NCBI GenBank assembly: GCA_027859205.1
Contig: JAQIBH010000202.1
Coordinates: 1 to 64,000, forward strand
Direction: 5' to 3'
DNA: 64,000 nucleotides
Source of the DNA: Bacteroidales bacterium
GTDB lineage: Bacteria; Bacteroidota; Bacteroidia; Bacteroidales; UBA12077
The position numbers and the translations under genes were made by a program. The notes below the pieces were generated by a model. That model made no database searches. It was given only the letters and a program-made list of their open reading frames with translations, and was not told where the DNA came from. The first letter of the stretch is position 1. Each line of letters starts with the position of its first letter. Positions 38,272 through 48,034 of the stretch are shown here, piece after piece.

Positions 38272-38806
38272 TCTAATGACTGATATAGATATGGTTGAAA
38301 TTATAAATAGTAAAACAATTTTATCTTATAAGGGACCATTTTATATAGAACTTATATCTGTATTTGGTACTAACATTAGGAATTTTAATGACATTTATAG
38401 CAATGCTCGAAAAAAACTTTTTAAAATTTTCATTGAACTTTCTCAAAACGTTTCGAATTATTCTGAGAATTTCCACATGGTTAATAATGTTCAAAGAATA
38501 GGTGTAGGTGAACTTTTTTTAAAAGAATTTGATACAGCCTATAGTTTCACAACCATAAATCAAGTAAAGAAAACTGATGCTGCGATACTGGCAGAAAGAT
38601 GCGAAATTGTAAATGCTTCAGATCAATTGAAATTAAGAGAATTAAAAAGAGAACAACGTTTAAATTCACCAGGTGAAAAATTTGGAGCCAGAATTGGTTT
38701 AATTCAGGCTGTAATGCTTTCAAGAAATCACTTAGAATATAAAGTAGAAAATATAAATGAAAACTTTTCTTATTTTTCATTAACAGTTAAAATCGATAAA
38801 TATTAA
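38252..38806 (+). CDS. SiaB-like protein kinase (DUF6272-type); likely start at MTDIDM (~38277)
   Basis: ELSQNVSNYSE N-box-like, GARIGLIQAVMLSR; follows PP2C gene and precedes SiaC-like gene. Confidence 0.75.
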   Translation: MVSKLINLMTDIDMVEIINSKTILSYKGPFYIELISVFGTNIRNFNDIYSNARKKLFKIFIELSQNVSNYSENFHMVNNVQRIGVGELFLKEFDTAYSFTTINQVKKTDAAILAERCEIVNASDQLKLRELKREQRLNSPGEKFGARIGLIQAVMLSRNHLEYKVENINENFSYFSLTVKIDKY

Positions 38807-38818
38807 ACGAAACATAAT

Positions 38819-39202
38819 ATGGAAAACATTATTTTAACGAGTTCACCTTCGACCCCTTATTTCCCTGAAGTTAATTTTGACATTGATAAGGGAGTTTGCG
38901 AAATAAGCGGTGAATCATATATGGAAGAAACTTATAAGTTTTACTTACCATTGATTAATTGGCTGAAAGATTACGTTAAGCTTATTAAAAAACCATTAGA
39001 GCTAAATATTAAACTTATATATTTAAATACAAGCTCTACAAAATGTGTTTTAGATATTCTTGAAATTTTAAAAGATTTTGAAGATGATTCAGGACAAGTG
39101 AAAGTTAATTGGTATTATGATAAATCTGATCCGGATATGGTTGATGAAGTCGAAGATTTTGAGGCTGAATCGGGCATAAAAATAGAACTCAAGGAATTTT
39201 AA
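38819..39202 (+). CDS. SiaC-like (DUF1987) regulatory phosphoprotein
   Basis: FDIDKGVCEISGESYMEET, LNTSSTKCVLDILEIL. Confidence 0.78.
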   Translation: MENIILTSSPSTPYFPEVNFDIDKGVCEISGESYMEETYKFYLPLINWLKDYVKLIKKPLELNIKLIYLNTSSTKCVLDILEILKDFEDDSGQVKVNWYYDKSDPDMVDEVEDFEAESGIKIELKEF

Positions 39203-39245
39203 AAACCAGATTTGAAGAAATTATTAATGTATTGAATGAAATACT

Positions 39246-39275
39246 GAGGTTGTCTATATCAGACAACCTCTTTTT
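39246..39275 (+). terminator. Intrinsic terminator
   Basis: GAGGTTGTCTATATCAGACAACCTCTTTTT. Confidence 0.85.
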
Positions 39276-39299
39276 GTAGTTTATAACAAAGTGTTATTT

Positions 39300-40739
39300 T
39301 TATTTTTTTTGAGTTAATCCTAAATCATTCCCAATCTTTAGCATAAAATTAAAAGCTTCCTTGTAATCATTGTGTATTTCACCGTCCAGAATAGCTTCTT
39401 TTATTGCATTCTTAATTACGCCAATAACTTTAGATGGACTAATATTAAAAGTTTCAATGATTAACTCACCTGAAATTGGTGGTTGAAAATTACGCAAGGC
39501 ATCCTTTTCTTCAATCTCCAGTAACTTTTCACGAACAATTTTAAAATTATTTAAATGTTTCTGAACGGTATTTTCATTCTTCGAAGTAATATCAGCCTCG
39601 CATAGTTGCATTAAATCATCAATTTCATTACCTGCATCAAAAAGCAATCTTCTTACTGCTGAATCTGTAACTATATTTTGCGATAACACAATAGGGCGTA
39701 AGTGTAAGTGAACTAGTTTCTGCACATACTTCATCTTTTCATGCAATGGAAGGTTCAACCTTTTAAAAATTGCAGGAATCATTTTAGCACCCAAATGCTC
39801 ATGTCCATGAAATGTCCAACCAACATCTTTGTTAAAATTTTTGGTTTTAGGCTTTGCAATATCATGTAATAAAGCAGCCCATATTAACCATATATTTTCA
39901 GTTTTATTTCTGATATTATCAATAACTTCAACTGTATGATAAAAGTTATCTTTATGCTTTTTACCATCCTTTTTTTCAACACCTTTTAGATTCTGTAGCT
40001 CAGGAAAAAAACTTCCCAATAACCCCGTATTTTCTAAAGCCTTTAATCCAAGTGAAGGTTTAGGTGAAAGAAGAATCTTATTTAATTCATCAATGATTCT
40101 TTCCTTTGATAATATTTTAACTCGTTCTATATTTTCACCGATTGATTTGTATGTGTTTTCTTCAATACTAAAATTTAATTGAGATGAGAATCGAATAGCC
40201 CTAAACATTCTTAAAGGATCATCAGAAAATGTTTTATTAGGATCAAGAGGTGTTCTTATAACCTTATTCTTTAAATCTTTTTCTCCATCAAAGGGGTCAA
40301 TTAGCTGACCGTAATCTTCTTTATTTAATGATATTGCTAAAACGTTTATTGTAAAATCTCTTCTATTTTGATCATCTTTTAATGATCCATTTTCAACTAT
40401 AGGTTTTCTTGAGTCTTGTCTATATGATTCCTTTCTTGCACCCACAAATTCTATCTCATAATTGCCATGCTTTATCATTGCTGTACCAAAATTTTTAAAA
40501 ACGCTTACATTCACTTTTGGACCGAGTTTTCTTGCAACTTTTTCAGCTATTTCAATTCCACTTCCTAATGCGACTATATCAATGTCTTTCGACGGTCTTT
40601 TCAATAAAAGATCTCTTACATATCCTCCAATTACATAAATGGGTGTATTTTCTGTAATTCCCACTTGAGATATGATGTTAAAAATCGGATCATTAAGACA
40701 TTTCTTCATATATATATATGACAATTCATTAAAATTCAT
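39300..40739 (-). CDS. CCA-adding enzyme/poly(A) polymerase family with HD domain
   Basis: VIGGYVRDLLLKRPSKDIDIV; HD region LLHDIAKPKT. Confidence 0.92.
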   Translation of the reverse strand: MNFNELSYIYMKKCLNDPIFNIISQVGITENTPIYVIGGYVRDLLLKRPSKDIDIVALGSGIEIAEKVARKLGPKVNVSVFKNFGTAMIKHGNYEIEFVGARKESYRQDSRKPIVENGSLKDDQNRRDFTINVLAISLNKEDYGQLIDPFDGEKDLKNKVIRTPLDPNKTFSDDPLRMFRAIRFSSQLNFSIEENTYKSIGENIERVKILSKERIIDELNKILLSPKPSLGLKALENTGLLGSFFPELQNLKGVEKKDGKKHKDNFYHTVEVIDNIRNKTENIWLIWAALLHDIAKPKTKNFNKDVGWTFHGHEHLGAKMIPAIFKRLNLPLHEKMKYVQKLVHLHLRPIVLSQNIVTDSAVRRLLFDAGNEIDDLMQLCEADITSKNENTVQKHLNNFKIVREKLLEIEEKDALRNFQPPISGELIIETFNISPSKVIGVIKNAIKEAILDGEIHNDYKEAFNFMLKIGNDLGLTQKK

Positions 40740-40884
40740 GACAAAATTACAATTATTTGCACTTATTCTGAACTATTATAAGTTTTTTCATTTTTGGAAT
40801 ATAGTTTGTTAACATATATTCAAATTCATAACATGATTTTTTTAAAAAGAAATAATAAAAATAATAACTATAAATTTAAAAGAA

Positions 40885-41250
40885 ATGCTAGAACATTTAA
40901 CTAAAGAGACATTTAAAGAAAAAGTTTTCGACTTTGAAGCAAATAAAGAATGGAAATTTGCTGGTGACAAGCCATGTTTAATTGATTTTTATGCTGATTG
41001 GTGTCAGCCATGTAAAGCGGTAGCCCCAATTTTAGAAGAGTTATCAAATGAATATGATGGTAAACTTAATATCTATAAAGTAGATACAGAAGACCAGCAG
41101 GAATTAGCTGGTATGTTTGGTGTAAGAAGTATACCATCTTTACTTTTTGTTCCGATGGACGGACAACCTCAAATGGCACAAGGTGCTTTACCAAAAGATT
41201 CATTTCAAAATGCAATTAAAGACGTTTTAAAAGTTAGCGTAGAAAACTAA
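40885..41250 (+). CDS. Thioredoxin (WCQPC active site)
   Basis: LIDFYADWCQPCKAVAPILEEL, VRSIPSLLF. Confidence 0.93.
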   Translation: MLEHLTKETFKEKVFDFEANKEWKFAGDKPCLIDFYADWCQPCKAVAPILEELSNEYDGKLNIYKVDTEDQQELAGMFGVRSIPSLLFVPMDGQPQMAQGALPKDSFQNAIKDVLKVSVEN

Positions 41251-41272
41251 TCAACTTATAACTATTTATTTT

Positions 41273-41301
41273 AAAGGCCGGTAATTTTACCGGCCTTTTT
41301 T
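41273..41301 (+). terminator. Intrinsic terminator after thioredoxin gene
   Basis: AAAGGCCGGTAATTTTACCGGCCTTTTTT. Confidence 0.88.
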
Positions 41302-41323
41302 GTATTTTGAATATTTTAACTAC

Positions 41324-41416
41324 ATTTGCTTCAATCAATGGGGTGCCAAATATACAGGCTGAGATCATACCCTCCGAACCTCGTCCGGATAATGCCGGAT
41401 AGGGAAAAGAGCAAAT
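41324..41416 (+). ncRNA. TPP (THI-box) riboswitch aptamer
   Basis: GGGGTGCC...GGCTGAGATCATACCCTCCGAACCTCGTCCGGATAATGCCGGATAGGGA; flanking ATTTGCT/AGCAAAT extended stem. Confidence 0.92.
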
Positions 41417-41588
41417 CAAAAATTTCCCATTGTTTTTCATTAAAGTTGATAAGTATTGTTTGCTGCTTTGCAAGTAAACTAAAATCATTTTTAAATAAAA
41501 AACAATGATTTTTAGAGGTTTCAAGTTTATTGGTAAATACAAATATTGCATTCAACTATCCGTATGTTAAACAATTAAAAATTAAAAA

Positions 41589-44072
41589 ATGAAAAGGATA
41601 GGAATTATAATTTTATTAATCGTTTTATCAAGCTCGTTGTTTGCTCAAGAAATAATTAAGGGTTTTGTAAAAAATGAAAATGAAGAACACTTAATTGGTG
41701 CCAATATAATAATTAAGGAAGCGCAAAAAGGAACAGCTACAAATTCAAATGGCGAATTTAATTTTTCTAAAATTGCTTCAGGCGATTACACTTTTATTAT
41801 TTCTTTTATAGGTTTTGAAACTTTAGAAAGAAAAGTAACCGTACCTGTTTCTACAGAATTAGTGTTCATTTTAAAACGATTTAGTATTTTATCTGACGAC
41901 GTTATTGTAAGTGCAACTAGAGCTGGAGAAACATCACCAATGGCATATTCGAATATCAGTAAAGAAGTAATTAAAAAGAATAATACTGGTAATGATATAC
42001 CATATATTTTAAGCTTAACACCATCACTTGTTGAAACCTCTGAAGCAGGAATCGGAATAGGGTATACCAGCATGAGAATAAGGGGAGTAGATCCTACGCG
42101 TATAAATGTGACAATTAATGGTATCCCTTTAAACGATCCAGAATCCCATGCTGTATATTGGGTAAATTTGCCTGATATTGCATCATCGGTGCAGGATATT
42201 CAAATTCAAAGAGGTGTTGGAACATCAACAAATGGATCTGGAGCTTTTGGCGCTTCAATTAACTTACGAACTAATAGTATTAATCTTGATCCATACACAG
42301 AATTAAACAGCACTTATGGATCTTTTAATACATATAAGAATAGTGTTAAGATAGGCTCTGGATTAATCAAAGATAAATTTAGTTTTGATGGTAGATTCTC
42401 TAATGTGCAATCAGATGGCTATGTAGATTATTCCTCATCAAAACATGAATCATTCTTTTTTTCTGGTACTTATTATAAAAATAAAACCCTTATTAAAGCC
42501 AACATATTTAGAGGAAAAGAAAGAACAGGAATAAGCTGGTGGGGTATACCAAAAGAGACTCTCGAAACGGATCGTACGTATAATCCGGCTGGTGAATATG
42601 TTGATTTTGACGGTAACACAAAATATTACAAGGACCAAACTGATAATTACACTCAAACACACTATCAACTTATATTTTCGAATGAATTAAACAAAAATTT
42701 AAATCTAAATGTAGCATTGCATTATACAAAAGGGAATGGTTATTACGAACAGTATAAAGAAAGCGATGCGTTTTCAAGTTATAATTTACCTAATATCTTC
42801 TTAAATGATTCTATTTTAACCATTGGTTCTAGAACATTAATATTTCCAGATAGTACTATTTCTAATTCTGATATAATTAGGAGGAAGTGGTTAAATAATG
42901 ATTTTTATGGACTTACTTATTCTGTAATTTACAATAAAAATAATATCAATACTACTATTGGAGGAGCATGGAATAAATATGATGGAGATCACTTTGGAAC
43001 AATATTATGGTCAGAATTTGGTAATAATTTAGAGAAAGATTATGAATGGTATAATAATAATGGCACTAAGACAGATTTTAATATTTTTTGGAAAATTAAT
43101 TATACAATCTTATCAAAATTACATGTGTATGGCGATCTTCAATATCGAAATGTTCAGTATAAAATGACAGGTTTTGACGATGATTTTAAAAATCTTGAAC
43201 AAACACATAATTATAACTTTTTTAATCCAAAAGCGGGTTTATTTTTTGATATAGATAAGCATTTTGATACGTATTTTTCAATTGCAGTGGCAAATAGAGA
43301 ACCAACAAGAAGTGATTATAAAAATGCTATTGGAGATGCCAAAGCAACACCAAAACATGAAACTTTGTATGATTTTGAATTGGGTGGGAATTATAGATCA
43401 GAGAATTTATTTATGTCTGCAAATTTATATTATATGATGTATGATAACCAATTAGTTAATACAGGTAAAAAAAGTAGTGTAGGTTATGATATTCAAGATA
43501 ATGTTGATGATAGTTACAGGACAGGTATTGAATTAGTGAGTAATTTTAAAATAAATAAATTTATATCTTGGCAAGTAAACCTAACTTTAAGTAGTAATAA
43601 AATAAATGATTTCGTAGAATACTCTGATTATTCATCTTCTGATTGGACATATCTTGGGAATTTACCTCGAAATTTAGGAAAAACAGACATTTCATATTCA
43701 CCGGAAATTATAGGGTCTAATGTAATAACTATAAATCCTTTTAAACAATTTGAGCTAAGTATTATAAGTAAATATGTTGGGAAGCAATATTTTGATAACA
43801 CCTCAGATAAAAACAGGATGTTAGATCCATATTTTGTGAATAACTTAAGGTTAAACTTTTCTCCAGAAGTCAGCTTTGCTAAACATTTAGGCATTTACCT
43901 TCAAATAAATAATATTTTAAATACAAAATATGTAAGTAACGCATATGGAGGTAATTGGTATGAAAATGCGAATGGCTACAACGATTATTTAAATGCTGAT
44001 GAAGGAAGTTGGGCAGCTTATTACCCACAAGCGGGAATAAATATTCTTGGAGGAATCTCTATAAAGTTTTAA
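41589..44072 (+). CDS. TonB-dependent receptor with carboxypeptidase-like regulatory N-domain, probably thiamine-related
   Basis: Carboxypeptidase-like domain, plug (MRIRGVDPTRINVTINGIPLNDPESH), C-terminal beta barrel; TPP riboswitch upstream. Confidence 0.9.
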   Translation: MKRIGIIILLIVLSSSLFAQEIIKGFVKNENEEHLIGANIIIKEAQKGTATNSNGEFNFSKIASGDYTFIISFIGFETLERKVTVPVSTELVFILKRFSILSDDVIVSATRAGETSPMAYSNISKEVIKKNNTGNDIPYILSLTPSLVETSEAGIGIGYTSMRIRGVDPTRINVTINGIPLNDPESHAVYWVNLPDIASSVQDIQIQRGVGTSTNGSGAFGASINLRTNSINLDPYTELNSTYGSFNTYKNSVKIGSGLIKDKFSFDGRFSNVQSDGYVDYSSSKHESFFFSGTYYKNKTLIKANIFRGKERTGISWWGIPKETLETDRTYNPAGEYVDFDGNTKYYKDQTDNYTQTHYQLIFSNELNKNLNLNVALHYTKGNGYYEQYKESDAFSSYNLPNIFLNDSILTIGSRTLIFPDSTISNSDIIRRKWLNNDFYGLTYSVIYNKNNINTTIGGAWNKYDGDHFGTILWSEFGNNLEKDYEWYNNNGTKTDFNIFWKINYTILSKLHVYGDLQYRNVQYKMTGFDDDFKNLEQTHNYNFFNPKAGLFFDIDKHFDTYFSIAVANREPTRSDYKNAIGDAKATPKHETLYDFELGGNYRSENLFMSANLYYMMYDNQLVNTGKKSSVGYDIQDNVDDSYRTGIELVSNFKINKFISWQVNLTLSSNKINDFVEYSDYSSSDWTYLGNLPRNLGKTDISYSPEIIGSNVITINPFKQFELSIISKYVGKQYFDNTSDKNRMLDPYFVNNLRLNFSPEVSFAKHLGIYLQINNILNTKYVSNAYGGNWYENANGYNDYLNADEGSWAAYYPQAGINILGGISIKF

Positions 44073-44312
44073 TACACAAAATAATGGAAAAGTTTCTTGC
44101 ATTTTTGTTTTAACAGGAATGTACATTGTATAAACGCTCCAGAGTTTTATATGTTTTTTTCCTGAAATAAACAACTTTTTATGAAACAATTTTAATTCTA
44201 AAACGTTTCTTATATAGAAATTGGTTCCAAATATACTTGAGTAATTAAGTATAGCAATTAAAATTGTAAGGACAGTTTTTCATTTAAATTTTAGGTTTAA
44301 TTTTAGGGTATT

Positions 44313-44346
44313 AAAAAAGTCAGGGATGTAGGTTTCTGGCTTTTTT
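44313..44346 (+). terminator. Intrinsic terminator
   Basis: AAAAAAGTCAGGGATGTAGGTTTCTGGCTTTTTT. Confidence 0.65.
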
Positions 44347-44688
44347 AATTTATTTTCTTTTAGTGTTTATGACCCTGCAACCTTGCCTGAAGGCAGTAAA
44401 GTTTTACCGCAGCTCCTTTAGTTTCTATAAATTTAAAATATTGAATGTCAAATATCATAAACGAATTTCGAAGTGGGCTTCTTACTACTCGCGAAGTACA
44501 AAAGTTTGAATACACTTTTAAAATCAGCATTCATTATTCCTTCTTCATTATTCGAAATTGAATGTAGCGAATTTCATTTGCAGCAAAAAACTATGACGCT
44601 TTCAGTCCATAGTGGTTTACTTTGAATTACAGACATTAATCTTCCAAGATATTCATTTTTCAATTTTTCATACTTATTTTATCTATTT

Positions 44689-46323
44689 TTGTTTAAAAGT
44701 GATACAATGCGAATAAAAATTATATTTTATTTTTTTATAATAGTCTTATTTAGTTCTTGCTATAACGAAACTAAAATATCCCATAAAAATGTTTTTCGTT
44801 ATAATGAATCAAAAGGAATAGCAAGTTTAGATCCAGCATATGCAAAAAGCCAGGTTTTAATTTGGCCAGCAAATCAATTGTATAATGGATTGGTCCAAAT
44901 GGACAACGATTTAAATATCTTACCTTGTATTGCAAAAAAGTGGGTAGTATTAAATTCCGGTATTACTTATAAGTTTACATTACGAGATGATGTATATTTT
45001 CATAATCATATATTATTTGAGAATGGACTGGGAAGAAAAGTAACTGCAAAAGATTTTGAATACAGTTTAAATAGAATAACTAACCCTAAAACAGCTTCTC
45101 CAGGTGCATGGATTTTTAATAATGTAGCTGAAAACGGAATTAAAGCCCTTAACGATAGTGTAGTAATGATTCAATTAAAAAGCCCTTTTCCAGCCTTTCT
45201 TGGCTTGCTTACTATGCAGTATTGTTCCGTTTTACCTTTTGAAATTGTTGAACATTTTGGTACAGATTTTAGAAACAATCCTGTTGGTACAGGACCATTC
45301 CAATTTAAAATTTGGAAAGAAAACGAAAAATTAGTACTTGTTAAAAACCCCAATTATTTTGAGAAAGATAGTTTAGGTAATAATCTTCCATACCTGGATG
45401 CTGTCTCAATAACTTTTATAAATGATAAGCAATCAGAGTTTCTTGAATTTTTAAAAGGTAATATAGATTTTATATCTGGACTAAATGCAACAAATAAGGA
45501 TGAATTGATTACTAAAAATGGTAAACTAAATCCAAAATATAGTAATCAAATAAAAATGATAAATCAGCCTTATTTAAATACAGAATATTTGGGCTTTTTA
45601 TTAGATACAACAAAAGCAATAACAAAATCATCACCTGTTTTAAATAAAAAAATTAGACAAGCAATAAATTATGGTTTCGATCGCCAGAAAATGATGAAGT
45701 ATTTGCGAAATAGCATTGGTACTCCTGCAATAAATGGTTTCATACCAAAAGGACTTCCATCTTTTTCTGAAGAATTTGTTGGGTACACCTATGATCCTGA
45801 TAAAACCAGAAAATTATTAATTGAAGCCGGATTTCCTAATGGTGTAGGGCTTCCTTCAATTGTTTTAACTACAACCAGCGATTATTTAGATTTGTGTGAA
45901 TATATTCAGCAAGAACTTGCTCAGTTTGGTATCGATATTAGTATTGATGTAAGTACAGGGGCAATTTTCCGAGATATGGTTGCAAATTCAAAGATAAATT
46001 TCTTTAGAGGTTCGTGGATCGCAGACTATCCGGATGCTGAAAATTATTTAACCTTATTTTATAGTAAGAATTTCAGTCCTTCAGGTCCAAATTATACTCA
46101 TTATTTTAATTCTGAATATGATAAATTATACAAACAAGCAATGTTAGCAGTAAATGATAGTGTCAGATATGATATTTATAATAAAATGAATAGATTAATT
46201 ATTGATGACGCTGTAATTGTTCCTTTATATTACGATGAAGTAATTCGATTTGTAAACTTTGATATATATGGGTTTGAAAGTAATCCAATGAATTTACTAA
46301 ATTTGAAACAGGTTAAAAAATAA
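44689..46323 (+). CDS. Family 5 extracellular solute-binding lipoprotein (peptide/oligopeptide type)
   Basis: Lipobox-like LFSSC; GIASLDPAYAKS..., NPVGTGPFQFKIW, RQAINYGFDRQKMM. Confidence 0.9.
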   Translation: MFKSDTMRIKIIFYFFIIVLFSSCYNETKISHKNVFRYNESKGIASLDPAYAKSQVLIWPANQLYNGLVQMDNDLNILPCIAKKWVVLNSGITYKFTLRDDVYFHNHILFENGLGRKVTAKDFEYSLNRITNPKTASPGAWIFNNVAENGIKALNDSVVMIQLKSPFPAFLGLLTMQYCSVLPFEIVEHFGTDFRNNPVGTGPFQFKIWKENEKLVLVKNPNYFEKDSLGNNLPYLDAVSITFINDKQSEFLEFLKGNIDFISGLNATNKDELITKNGKLNPKYSNQIKMINQPYLNTEYLGFLLDTTKAITKSSPVLNKKIRQAINYGFDRQKMMKYLRNSIGTPAINGFIPKGLPSFSEEFVGYTYDPDKTRKLLIEAGFPNGVGLPSIVLTTTSDYLDLCEYIQQELAQFGIDISIDVSTGAIFRDMVANSKINFFRGSWIADYPDAENYLTLFYSKNFSPSGPNYTHYFNSEYDKLYKQAMLAVNDSVRYDIYNKMNRLIIDDAVIVPLYYDEVIRFVNFDIYGFESNPMNLLNLKQVKK

Positions 46324-46331
46324 TTAAAATA

Positions 46332-47171
46332 ATGATACTTATTGCCGACAGTGGTTCAACAAATACCGATTGGGTTTTAACTAAAAATAACAAGATTATT
46401 TCAACTTTTGTTACAAATGGATTTAACCCTTATTTCATACAAAGCAATGATATATTTAATGAATTAAAGCAAAGATTCCCAACAAATATTAAAATCAATG
46501 AAATAACTAAAATCTTTTTTTATGGAGCTGGGTGTTCAACAGTAGAGATGAACGAAATAGTTCGGCTCGGTTTGCGCAAGTTTTTTATTAATTCTAATAT
46601 AGAAATAAACCATGATTTATTAGGTGCAGCTCGAGCGCTATTTATGAATGATTCTGGTATCGCAGCTATTCTGGGAACTGGAGCTAGTTCTTGCCATTAT
46701 GATGGATTTAAAATTACGAATGGTGTACCTTCATTAGGATATGTTTTAGGAGATGAAGGAGGAGGAGATTATTTAGGTAAATTATTTATAACTGATTATT
46801 TATATGAACGTTTGCCTGAAGATATAAATCAAGCTTTTTTTGAAAAGTACAAATTAACAAATAATCAAATAATGCATAATATCTATAAAGAACCTCATCC
46901 GAATCGATTTTTAGCATCATTTTGTGAATTTATATCTGAACATAGCAAAGATCTTATTTTAAGTGATATGATAAATAAATCATTCACAGATTTATTTGTC
47001 AATCAGATAACCAAATATGAAGATTATAAAAATTGCAAAATTAGATTTGTAGGATCTATTGCATTTTATTTTAAAAATCAATTAAAAGAAGTTGCTAAAA
47101 GTTTTAATTCAAATATTGATTTAATCGAGCGAGCACCAATTACTCGACTTGCTCAATATCATTTTAATTAG
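46332..47171 (+). CDS. BadF/BadG/BcrA/BcrD ATPase family (N-acetylglucosamine kinase-like)
   Basis: ADSGSTNTDWVL, AILGTGASS, GYVLGDEGGG. Confidence 0.88.
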   Translation: MILIADSGSTNTDWVLTKNNKIISTFVTNGFNPYFIQSNDIFNELKQRFPTNIKINEITKIFFYGAGCSTVEMNEIVRLGLRKFFINSNIEINHDLLGAARALFMNDSGIAAILGTGASSCHYDGFKITNGVPSLGYVLGDEGGGDYLGKLFITDYLYERLPEDINQAFFEKYKLTNNQIMHNIYKEPHPNRFLASFCEFISEHSKDLILSDMINKSFTDLFVNQITKYEDYKNCKIRFVGSIAFYFKNQLKEVAKSFNSNIDLIERAPITRLAQYHFN

Positions 47172-47252
47172 TGTTAAATTTATATTTCAATTGATTTTTA
47201 ACACTTTGAAATCATCTTTTTATCAAGTATCTTTAATATCCAATTCTAAAAA

Positions 47253-48017
47253 ATGAATGTTCTAATGAAAACATGTGTAATAATAGATGATGAGAAAAAT
47301 TCGCGTGAAGCTTTATCTAAAATAATTGAGCGGTATTTTAACACAAAAATAAAAATTTTACAATTAGCCGATTCAGTAAAAGAAGGCGTATTCGCTATTA
47401 ATAAATTTAGTCCGGATATTGTTTTTCTTGACATTGAAATGCCAGAAGAAAATGGATTTAAGCTTTTCGATTATTTTGATATTTACAATTTCGAAGTAAT
47501 ATTCACTACAGCATATAAGCAATATGCTATTGAAGCTATTAAATTTGCTGCACTCGATTACCTTTTAAAACCAATAAACTATATAGATTTAAGAGATGTT
47601 TTAGTTCGACTAGAAAAAAAACAAAATAAATCCTCAAATACTGAGCAGATAGAGGTTTTCCTTAGTAATATAAATACCGATCCAGGAAATTTTAATAAAA
47701 TTGCTCTGCCAACTTTAGTTGGCTTCCAATTGGAGAAAGTTAATAATATTGTTTATTGCCAAGCGGAAGAAAATTATTGTAAAATTTACACAAATCGCAA
47801 TGAGGCTATACTAGTTGCACGGACCTTAAAAAGCATCGAGGAATTATTACCCAGCGAGTTATTTTTTAGAATACATAAATCGTATCTTGTAAATATGAAT
47901 TATATTAAATCTTATAATAAATCAGAAGGATATAAAATAATTTTAGAAAACGGGATAGAGCTTGATGTAGCAACACGGAGAAACGAAGAGTTCTTAAAAG
48001 CACTTACAAAACGGTAA
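47253..48017 (+). CDS. LytTR-family response regulator
   Basis: REC (DIVFLDIEMPEENG) and LytTR domain (FFRIHKSYLVNMNYIKSY). Confidence 0.93.
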   Translation: MNVLMKTCVIIDDEKNSREALSKIIERYFNTKIKILQLADSVKEGVFAINKFSPDIVFLDIEMPEENGFKLFDYFDIYNFEVIFTTAYKQYAIEAIKFAALDYLLKPINYIDLRDVLVRLEKKQNKSSNTEQIEVFLSNINTDPGNFNKIALPTLVGFQLEKVNNIVYCQAEENYCKIYTNRNEAILVARTLKSIEELLPSELFFRIHKSYLVNMNYIKSYNKSEGYKIILENGIELDVATRRNEEFLKALTKR

Positions 48018-48034
48018 AATTTTCAACAAACAGT

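Noticed and set aside
41326-41508. ORF over the TPP riboswitch (and antisense ORFs 41234-41551, 41331-41555)
   Set aside because: The region is a structured RNA leader; ORFs are fortuitous.
44400-44680. Possible decayed transposase or repeat region before the SBP gene
   Set aside because: No recognisable protein motif or inverted ends could be supported by eye.
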